This document shows positions 57,937-64,000 of a DNA stretch of 64,000 nt, in pieces; position 1 is the first letter of the stretch; each line of letters starts with the position of its first letter. The notes beneath the pieces are model-generated. The model was not told the DNA's origin. It saw nothing but the letters and a program-made list of their open reading frames with translations, and made no database searches. A program made the translations under genes and the position numbers. The DNA lies in NCBI GenBank assembly GCA_024235015.1, contig JACKNG010000008.1:124001-188000 (forward strand), written 5' to 3'. Source of the DNA: Gammaproteobacteria bacterium. Its GTDB lineage: Bacteria > Pseudomonadota > Gammaproteobacteria > Ga0077536.

Positions 57937-59025
57937 TCAATCCTCGTCTTCGTCGGGAATGGCGCCACGGAACTCCTCGGCCAGCAGCACCTGGGCACCC
58001 TGCACCACCACCGGCGTCGCCGCGGCCGCAGCCGACAGCAGCACCGTGTCCCCGGTGCCGGCATCCGGCGGGACCGGGCGGCGCTCGAAGCGGTCGTCGT
58101 CGAGGGCCGCGAAGTACCAGCGGCGGCCGCCGTGCCAGACCACGGCGGTGGCCGGGAGCACGACGCCGTCGCGCCGCGCCGCCTGCGCCAGCCACAGGTC
58201 GACGCGCTCGCCACGCGCCAGTCCGGCCTGCTCGACCAGCGCCCACCAGCCGCGGCCGAAACTGCCCTGGGGCACCCGCGGCGCGGGGCCGGCGAGGTGC
58301 GCGCCGCGGGCATCGGCGCGGCGGCCGTCCGCGGCGGCGACGAATTCGGCCGGCGGCGCGGCAATGGCCGCCGGCAGGACGAACTCGACCAGGGCCAGGT
58401 CGCCGGCGGCGAGTGCACGCGCCTGCGCCAAACCCGGCGCCGTGAGGGTGGTCAGCACCCCGCCCCAGCCCGCCTGCAGGGCTTGCGCGAGCCGCGCGAC
58501 TTCCGTCTCCAGGGTCAACGCGCGTTCCTCCTCGCGGCGCCAGCCGAGTTCGAGATCGGCCCGTTCACGGGCGACACCGACGGCGGCATCGGCGGACAGC
58601 GCGCGCAGGCGCTCGAGCCGTGCGCGCAGGGTCGCGCGGGTGGTGGCGGCGGCATCGCGCTGCGCCTGCGCCGCGGCCAGCGCGGCCTGCGCGGCGACCA
58701 GCGCGGCGCCATCGGCGACCGTGCCGACGACGTGCAACTCGGGCGCGACACTGCCGGGCGCGGGCGTGGCGACCTCGATGCCGGCCAGCGCGCGCTCGGC
58801 GGCATCGAGCACGACCAGGCGACGACCGTCGCTCACCACCACGCGCGCCGGGATGTCGTCATCGTCGTCATCATCGGCACCGGCCTCCGCCTCGTCGTCG
58901 GCCGCCGGCCGCGCCACGCCGGCCACACGCTCATCGCCGGCCGGCGCCACGTGGTCACGCGCCCACCACGCCGCGGCGGCGCCGAGCGCGATGCCACAGA
59001 ACAGGATCCACCACCGTCCCATCAA
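57937..59025 (-). CDS. RND periplasmic adaptor (CzcB/CusB-like)
   Basis: A 362-residue membrane-fusion protein with an N-terminal membrane anchor or signal (WWILFCGIALGAAAAWWA), an acidic stretch of seven consecutive Asp near residue 55, a paired helical hairpin around 105-185 and beta-barrel/membrane-proximal domains (RGERVDLWLAQAARRDGVV). The Asp cluster could hold metal ions. It lies between permease and outer-membrane factor in one operon; 137 bases separate it from the permease gene. Confidence 0.88.
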   Translation of the reverse strand: MMGRWWILFCGIALGAAAAWWARDHVAPAGDERVAGVARPAADDEAEAGADDDDDDDIPARVVVSDGRRLVVLDAAERALAGIEVATPAPGSVAPELHVVGTVADGAALVAAQAALAAAQAQRDAAATTRATLRARLERLRALSADAAVGVARERADLELGWRREEERALTLETEVARLAQALQAGWGGVLTTLTAPGLAQARALAAGDLALVEFVLPAAIAAPPAEFVAAADGRRADARGAHLAGPAPRVPQGSFGRGWWALVEQAGLARGERVDLWLAQAARRDGVVLPATAVVWHGGRRWYFAALDDDRFERRPVPPDAGTGDTVLLSAAAAATPVVVQGAQVLLAEEFRGAIPDEDED

Positions 59026-59070
59026 TGCGTCTCCGCTTCGTTCATTCCCACCTGCGTACGCGCGGGGTGC

Positions 59071-60534
59071 TCATTCGGCCACTGTCGTTTCGCCACGGTA
59101 GAGGGTTTCCAGGTAGCGCGCGAAGCCGCGCTCGAGCGGCAGCGCCGCGGCCCGTTCGAGGTCGAGGCCGGCACGCCGGGTGGCGATGCCGGCCTCGAGC
59201 AGCTTGAGCGCGGCCGCGGCCTGCTGCAGTTCGGCACGCTTGACCATCAGGCCGCTGCCGACCCCGGCGGCGAGCTGGGCGCGCAGATCGTCCGCACTGG
59301 CCGCGATCGCGCCCAGCGCGCCCTGCGTCGCCGTCTGCAGCTCACGCGCGGCGCGCCATGCGCCGTAGGCCTGCTGCACGGCGTCGATGACCGCGGCCTG
59401 CTCGGCCTCGAAACTCGCCCGTGCCGCGTCGCGACGCGCCAGCGCGGCATCGATGGCGGCGTCGTGGCTGGCCACCAGCGGCACGACGATACCGCCCAGC
59501 AGCGACCACACGTGGTCGCCCTGGTCGAAGAAATAGCCGGGCGAGAGCGTGATGTCCGGGTACTGCGCGGCGACGGCCAGTGCGAGATCGTGTTCGGCCT
59601 TGTCGTAGGCGGCGAGCGCGGCCAGCACGCGCGGGTGATGCGACAGGGCATGGGCCTGCACCGCCGCCGCCGTCGGCAAGGGCGCGTCCGTGACGGCCGG
59701 CGCGAGCTCGAGGCCGCCGAGCGCCGTCAGCGGCAGGGTCAGCGCACCGGCCAGGGCGGCGCCGGCCCGCGCCACCGCACCGAGGCGGTCGAGGCGTGCC
59801 AGGCGATGGCCGTTGGCCTCGAGTTGCAAGGTCTGCCACTCGACCGGGTCGGCGACCCCCGCCGCGGTGGCCGCGCGAGCCTGCACGACCGCCGCCTCGA
59901 TCAACTCGACCTGTGCCTCGGCGGCAGCCTGGGCCTGGCGCGCGGCATGGAGATCGAGCGCGGCCACGCAGGCCGCATCACGCGCCGCCCAGGCCGTCTC
60001 CAGCACCCGGGTACGCGCGACCACGGTATCGGCATCGACCAGCGCGGCGCGGATGCGGCCGCGGTCGACCGGGCTCCACAGGTACTCGAAGCTCGGCCCC
60101 ACGCTCCAGTGTGAATCGTCACCCGGGTCGCGGTCGGTGTTGTACTGCAGGCCGAGGCCGAGGGTGGGATTGGGCCCCTGGGCGGCGACCGCGCGCCCGG
60201 CCGCGGTCGCGTTCACCGCGGCCCGGGCGGCCGCCACCGCGGCCGAGCGCGCGACCGCGATCGGACCGAGTTCGCGGCACGACCAGGCGGCCGGCGGCAA
60301 GGCCCGGTCCGGATCGAGCGTGGCGAGCAGGGCGAGCTGTGCGGGCGCGCCCAGCACGCCGCGCTCGGTCCGCGCCGGCTGAGCCGACTGGTCGAGGGCG
60401 GCGGGCACGTAGTCGCGCGTGGCACAGGCACCGAGCAGCGCGGCGGCGACCAGCACGCCCAGGCGCCGCACGCGCCGCCGCGGGCTACTGCAGCGGGCGT
60501 GTGCGCGGCGGCAGCGCGGACGAGCCTCGGGCAT
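59071..60534 (-). CDS. RND outer-membrane factor (TolC/CzcC-like lipoprotein)
   Basis: A 487-residue outer-membrane channel protein with a lipobox (LLGAC near residue 38) after a long basic N-terminus, then two repeats of the OEP family (NPTLGLGLQYNTDRDPGD and YPDITLSPGYFFDQGD), each with long Ala-rich helices. First gene of the pump operon. ATG 60534 makes an unusually Arg-rich start; a later start just before the signal segment is possible. Confidence 0.88.
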   Translation of the reverse strand: MPEARPRCRRAHARCSSPRRRVRRLGVLVAAALLGACATRDYVPAALDQSAQPARTERGVLGAPAQLALLATLDPDRALPPAAWSCRELGPIAVARSAAVAAARAAVNATAAGRAVAAQGPNPTLGLGLQYNTDRDPGDDSHWSVGPSFEYLWSPVDRGRIRAALVDADTVVARTRVLETAWAARDAACVAALDLHAARQAQAAAEAQVELIEAAVVQARAATAAGVADPVEWQTLQLEANGHRLARLDRLGAVARAGAALAGALTLPLTALGGLELAPAVTDAPLPTAAAVQAHALSHHPRVLAALAAYDKAEHDLALAVAAQYPDITLSPGYFFDQGDHVWSLLGGIVVPLVASHDAAIDAALARRDAARASFEAEQAAVIDAVQQAYGAWRAARELQTATQGALGAIAASADDLRAQLAAGVGSGLMVKRAELQQAAAALKLLEAGIATRRAGLDLERAAALPLERGFARYLETLYRGETTVAE

Positions 60535-60560
60535 GGCCGCGCGCCGCCCGCGCGGCCGGC

Positions 60561-61097
60561 TCAGGCTTCGTCCTTGTTGAACAGCGGCGGCGCTTCCTTG
60601 CGTACCTTGGCATCGTCGGTCCAGTAGCGGCGCGCCCAGATGCCGTCGTAGGACTCGCTGCCGACCGGCATGCGCCAGCTGCGCACCTCGGCCTCGCTCA
60701 GGGTCACCGAGCACAGCGCGCGCGGCTGGTCGTCGGTGCCGTCGACGTAGGCGTTGGCGTCGTCGAGCGGAATGTAGCGCTGGGCGATGCGCCGGTAGCG
60801 ATCGCGCCAGGCGTCGTCGTTGCCGACCTCGAAGTCGATGGCCGCGCGCCCGCGCACCACCACCTTGCGGTAGGGCTGGGCCGCCTCGTCGATGCTGAGT
60901 GCGACGCGCGGGTCGTTGCGGATGTGCCTGAGCCACTCCGAGTGCTGGCGCGGCGTGAACCAGATGCGACCTTCCTCGTGGATGTACCAGATCGGCGTCA
61001 CCAGCGGCGCGCCCTCGGCGTCCACGGTGGCGATGTTCATGATGATGCCGGGTTCGGCGAGAAAGGCGTCGCGCTCGGCGTCGTTCATCTTGGGCAT
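60561..61097 (-). CDS. pyridoxamine-phosphate-oxidase-like flavin protein
   Basis: A 178-residue split-barrel FMN/F420-binding protein: IATVDAEGAPLVTPIWYIHEEG, IWFTPRQHSEWLRHIRNDPRVALSIDE and KVVVRGRAAIDFE. Reaction unknown. ATG 61097 has GGGGAGGA five bases upstream, a strong site, which settles the start over upstream in-frame ATGs. It precedes the efflux operon by 26 bases on the same strand. Confidence 0.86.
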   Translation of the reverse strand: MPKMNDAERDAFLAEPGIIMNIATVDAEGAPLVTPIWYIHEEGRIWFTPRQHSEWLRHIRNDPRVALSIDEAAQPYRKVVVRGRAAIDFEVGNDDAWRDRYRRIAQRYIPLDDANAYVDGTDDQPRALCSVTLSEAEVRSWRMPVGSESYDGIWARRYWTDDAKVRKEAPPLFNKDEA

Positions 61098-61235
61098 GCT
61101 GTCCTCCCCTGCTGGCCGCGCCGGCATCGATGGCCGGACGTCGCCAGGTGTAGTGTCGATGGCGTCGGTGCGGCTGCGCGCACCGCCCGGCAATTTAAAC
61201 CGATGGCCGCGCCGTGCGTACACCGGCGCGGCGGA

Positions 61236-61550
61236 TCAGTCCCCGGGCAGCGGCGTGCTCGAGCGCCATTCCTGGCGATCGATCACCTGGCCCATGGTCT
61301 TGCCGGGTTCGAGCTGGCCCTGGTAGATGAGGTAGCGTCCGCCCGGTTCGTCGTTGACCGCCGGGCTCTCCACCCAGATCCACAGGTGACCGGCGACGGT
61401 GTCGAGGATCAAGGCCTTCTCCGTGCCGTACTCCGCGCCGCTGTCGATCGGCACCGCCTGGTAACGCCCCTCCTGGGCGGTTGCGGCCAGTGACCACGCC
61501 GCCAGCGACAGGGTGAGAGCGAGAACCAGACGACGGCAGGGGGTGGCCAT
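61236..61550 (-). CDS. small secreted protein of unknown function
   Basis: A 104-residue protein with a signal peptide (LVLALTLSLAAWSLAATA) and a compact mature domain with short strands (ALILDTVAGHLWIWVES, GRYLIYQGQLEPGKTM). Not recognised. It lies 14 bases after the next secreted protein gene on the same strand, so the two may be expressed together. Confidence 0.65.
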   Translation of the reverse strand: MATPCRRLVLALTLSLAAWSLAATAQEGRYQAVPIDSGAEYGTEKALILDTVAGHLWIWVESPAVNDEPGGRYLIYQGQLEPGKTMGQVIDRQEWRSSTPLPGD

Positions 61551-61564
61551 GGCGCGGCAGTTTA

Positions 61565-62512
61565 TCAGCCGGCCTGCACGGCGTAGACGAGGCGCGCCGG
61601 CGGCACCAGGGCGAGCGGCTCGACCCGACCGCCCAGGCGTGCGTGCAACCACGGCAGCACCGCGGCGTAGAGGTCACGGTAACGGGCCAACAACGGGGTC
61701 GCCACGTTCACGGTGTCGCCGTCGACGTTGACGACCAGGCGCTGCCCGCCCGCGCGCCAGGTCGCTGCGGCAAGCACCTGCCAGTCGAGCAGGCTGCCGC
61801 CGACCGCGCGCGCGTGCAGCGCCGCGGCCAGTGTCCGCACCTCGGCGGTGACGGCGGCACAGGCGGCTGCGTAGAGCCGCGCGTGGCGGCCCAGTGGGGC
61901 GGCGCAGTCGAGGCCGTCGGGCCCATCGGGCAGCCGTCCCACGACGCCGTCGGGGCGGGCCGGGCGCGCTGGCGCCTCGGGCCCGTCGAGCGCGACCAGC
62001 GGCGCTGGCCGGGTGCCATCCGCGCTGTCGAGGGCCACCGCGAAGGCCGTCGCCGGGCCCCCGCCACAGGCGAGGCGCACGCACAGGCGTCGCACGACCT
62101 CGCCCTCCAGCGCGGCGCGCTCGCCCGGGTGCGGCGGTGCCAACACGAACTGGCGCGCCGGCCGCCGGCCGACCACCACGCGCAGGCCCTCGGCCTCGGC
62201 CAGCAGCCGCACCGGTGCGCCGTCGCGGGCCGCCGCCGCGGCCGCCTGCAGGCGGCCGGCATAGGCCCGCGCGCCGCGCGCCCAGGCGGGATCCTCGCGG
62301 CCTGCGCCGGCCGCGGCGAGGACGCGCTCGGCGAGCGTGGCCGCCGCGACCTCGACCAAGACCGCCCGCCCCGCCGCCGGCCCCGCCGCGAGTTCGGCCA
62401 CCGCCCGGGCGAACGGCATGCCGTCCTCCAGCGCGGCGAGCGCAGGGGCGGCGACGCACGCCACGAGCAGCACCAGGGCGCGCGCAGTGGTCGGGTACAG
62501 ACGGGTTTCCAT
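61565..62512 (-). CDS. secreted Ala-rich protein of unknown function
   Basis: A 315-residue protein with a signal peptide (ALVLLVACVAAPALA) and an Ala/Arg/Gly-rich mature part. Two Cys close together (LCVRLACGGG) and a further pair (LDCAAP, AACAAV) could form disulfides. I do not recognise a family. ATG 62512. It is followed by the small secreted gene and lies downstream of the NadM-Nudix gene. Confidence 0.6.
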   Translation of the reverse strand: METRLYPTTARALVLLVACVAAPALAALEDGMPFARAVAELAAGPAAGRAVLVEVAAATLAERVLAAAGAGREDPAWARGARAYAGRLQAAAAAARDGAPVRLLAEAEGLRVVVGRRPARQFVLAPPHPGERAALEGEVVRRLCVRLACGGGPATAFAVALDSADGTRPAPLVALDGPEAPARPARPDGVVGRLPDGPDGLDCAAPLGRHARLYAAACAAVTAEVRTLAAALHARAVGGSLLDWQVLAAATWRAGGQRLVVNVDGDTVNVATPLLARYRDLYAAVLPWLHARLGGRVEPLALVPPARLVYAVQAG

Positions 62513-62548
62513 GCCCTCGGGTAGCGGCCGCAGCCGCGCGTGGTTGAC

Positions 62549-63547
62549 CTACGGCCGGCCCAGGCCGGGCAGCACCTGCAGGATGGCGTAGTGATCCTCG
62601 AACAGCAGCGCCGGTTCGAGTTCGGCCAACGCCCACCAGGCCGCGGCACGGGCGTCGTCCGCGCCGGCCACGGCCGGGCGCGCGGCCGCGGCGTCGAGGA
62701 CGAAATGGTAGGCGTGGGTGATCGTGCGTCCGCGCAGCGAGCGCGCCGGCTCGTCGAACACGCGGTTCGCCACCGCGCTGCCGGGTGCGAGTTCGAGGCC
62801 GGTCTCTTCGCGTACCTCGCGCCGCACCGCCGCCTCCAGGGTCTCGTGCTGGTCGAGGAAACCGCCCGGCAGTGCCCACAGGTCACGACCCGGCGCACGG
62901 TCGCGCTGGATCAGGAGGACGTGGTCACCGTGGGTGACGATGCCGTCGACGGTGACGAACACCGGCGGATAGGGTGCCGCCGCCCAATTGTTGCGGAAGG
63001 CGCGTATGAAGCTCGCTTCCTCCAGCAGGCAGGCCGCGGCGTCGCTGCCGCGCCAGGCCTGCAGGCGCGCAAGCGCGGTGGCGCCGAGGCGCGCCGCCAC
63101 CCGTGGCCAGTCCGGGTGCGGCGCCCACAGGAGTTCGTCGCGCAGCGCCGCCTCGGTGGCGGCGAAGCCGGCATCGCGCAGCAGGCGCGACCACGCCGAC
63201 GGCCACAACCCGGCCAGCGCGGCGTCGCAGGCCAGGCCGATACGGGTCACGCCCGGCGCGGCGGCCGCCACCGCCGCCGCCAGTTCGCCCCGCCAGCGCG
63301 GGAGGTCGTAGGGACAATCGCGCACGGCGACGACGACAACCGCGGGGTCGTCGCCGAGCGCTTCGCGCAGCATGGCGCGGCGCTCCGCTTCGCTCCACGG
63401 TGTCTTCAGGCTGCGCGCGCAGTCGCCGCCGTGCAGCACCACCACCACCTGCGCGGCGGCGGCGCGGGCACGCTCGATGACGGCGAGGTGGCCGGCGTGC
63501 AGGGGCTGGGCGGTACAGCCGACGACGGCGAGATCGAGCGTACTCAC
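62549..63547 (-). CDS. nadM: bifunctional NMN adenylyltransferase/Nudix hydrolase
   Basis: A 332-residue NadM-Nudix fusion. The N-terminal nucleotidyltransferase domain has AQPLHAGHLAVIERA (HXGH-type site); the C-terminal Nudix domain begins FVTVDGIVTHGDHVLLIQRD and carries the Nudix box GGFLDQHETLEAAVRREV followed by REETG. Such enzymes make NAD from NMN and hydrolyse ADP-ribose or related compounds. It starts 6 bases after the HisN-like gene stop. Confidence 0.92.
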   Translation of the reverse strand: MSTLDLAVVGCTAQPLHAGHLAVIERARAAAAQVVVVLHGGDCARSLKTPWSEAERRAMLREALGDDPAVVVVAVRDCPYDLPRWRGELAAAVAAAAPGVTRIGLACDAALAGLWPSAWSRLLRDAGFAATEAALRDELLWAPHPDWPRVAARLGATALARLQAWRGSDAAACLLEEASFIRAFRNNWAAAPYPPVFVTVDGIVTHGDHVLLIQRDRAPGRDLWALPGGFLDQHETLEAAVRREVREETGLELAPGSAVANRVFDEPARSLRGRTITHAYHFVLDAAAARPAVAGADDARAAAWWALAELEPALLFEDHYAILQVLPGLGRP

Positions 63548-63552
63548 CGTCG

Positions 63553-64000
63553 TCAGGGGGCGCCGGCGAGGATGTCCAATGCCGCTTCGAGCAGCGCCGG
63601 GCTGGCCGCGGCGACGGCGCGGCCGCCGCCGCGCACCGGCCGCCCGGACCAGTCACTGACGACGCCGCCGGCGGCCTCGACGATGGGGATGACCGGGGCG
63701 ATGTCGTAGTAGCCCAGGTTGGCCTCGACGACGAGGTCGACGAAGCCGGCGGCGAGCAGCGCGTAGCCGTAACAGTCGGCGCCGAAACGGGTCAGCTGGA
63801 CCCGCGCCGAGAGCGCGGCGAAGGCCGCCGCCTCCGGCCCGGGGGCGAACATCTCTGGGGTGGTGGCGAACAGGGTGGCGGTGGCAAGGGTGCGGTCGGT
63901 ACGGCAGGCGAGGACGCGCGTGCCGTCCGCACGGACCAGCTCGGCGCGCCCGCCACCACCGACGAAGCGCTCGCCGACGAAGGGCTGGCTCATCATGCCG
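63553..64000 (-). CDS. HisN/inositol-monophosphatase family phosphatase, 5' end missing
   Basis: The C-terminal 148 residues of an IMPase-fold phosphatase; the gene continues past base 64000, so the N-terminal metal-binding motifs are not visible. GMMSQPFVGERF, TRFGADCYGYALLAAGFVDLVVEAN and YDIAPVIPIVEAAGGVVSDW match the histidinol-phosphatase (HisN) branch, in which the WD pair of IMPases is replaced by YD. It is tightly linked to nadM downstream. Confidence 0.85.
   Translation of the reverse strand, partial: GMMSQPFVGERFVGGGGRAELVRADGTRVLACRTDRTLATATLFATTPEMFAPGPEAAAFAALSARVQLTRFGADCYGYALLAAGFVDLVVEANLGYYDIAPVIPIVEAAGGVVSDWSGRPVRGGGRAVAAASPALLEAALDILAGAP

Noticed and set aside
53279..59101. 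A 1940-codon open frame on the plus strand opposite the RND operon
   Set aside because: It reads the complement of well-supported pump genes, is low-complexity His/Arg/Glu-rich and shows no domain; long antisense frames are common at this G+C.

Overview
The window looks like chromosome from a high-G+C gammaproteobacterium. The support is gene order: initiator tRNA-rimP-nusA-infB-rbfA-truB, argD-argF followed by pcm-nlpD-rpoS, and yafS-rnhA-dnaQ beside mltD are all gammaproteobacterial arrangements. The sequence does not let me fix the order or genus. Most genes have strong G/C third positions. The clear exceptions are a Lys-rich histone H1-like gene near 15 kb and a lower-G+C patch around 43.64-45.84 kb.

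Layout. 1-5.4 kb (minus strand): transcription/translation operon, with a good sigma70 promoter, tRNA-fMet and an attenuating terminator ahead of rimP. 5.4-8.0 kb: a complete AmmeMemoRadiSam set (radical SAM enzyme divergent from MEMO and AMMECR1 proteins). 8.0-10.3 kb: a membrane-anchored pentapeptide-repeat protein and a FliK-like/FlhB-C-like pair. 10.4-11.5 kb: a decayed secreted caspase-like gene. 11.5-14.4 kb: PBP1B with a TPR lipoprotein that fits its LpoP-type activator. 14.5-15.2 kb: the H1-like gene, a possible frameshift extension and a run of hairpins. 15.3-21.7 kb: adk, an Mth938-type protein, rpoS-nlpD-pcm, argF-argD. 21.9-29.9 kb: an orphan hydantoinase B, grxD, dnaQ-rnhA-yafS, mltD and aas. 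30-43.6 kb: mostly short plus-strand transcription units for DUF547, an ArsM-like methyltransferase beside a VTT/FAD-oxidoreductase fusion, endonuclease V, apt, an NRDE protein, EgtB, an SDR and small membrane or oxidoreductase genes. 43.6-45.8 kb: lower-G+C insert with an orphan Wzx-type flippase. 45.9-54.6 kb: crotonase, HCCA isomerase, quinone reductase, CinA-like, Tpm, HIT, a TetR/GST/DJ-1 unit and two exporters. 54.7-60.5 kb: a heavy-metal-type RND efflux operon. 60.6-64 kb: an FMN oxidase-like protein, two secreted unknowns, NadM-Nudix and the 3' part of a HisN/IMPase gene.

The most unusual observation is in the H1-like gene. The only in-frame A_AAA_AAG heptamer in the gene sits directly on its TAA stop. 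The -1 frame then stays open for 67 codons of charged, coiled-coil-like sequence. That frame closes just before the first of three hairpins that end the transcript. This is the layout expected of dnaX-type programmed -1 frameshifting, though a simple poly-A indel could also give it. All calls were made by reading the sequence; no database search was run.
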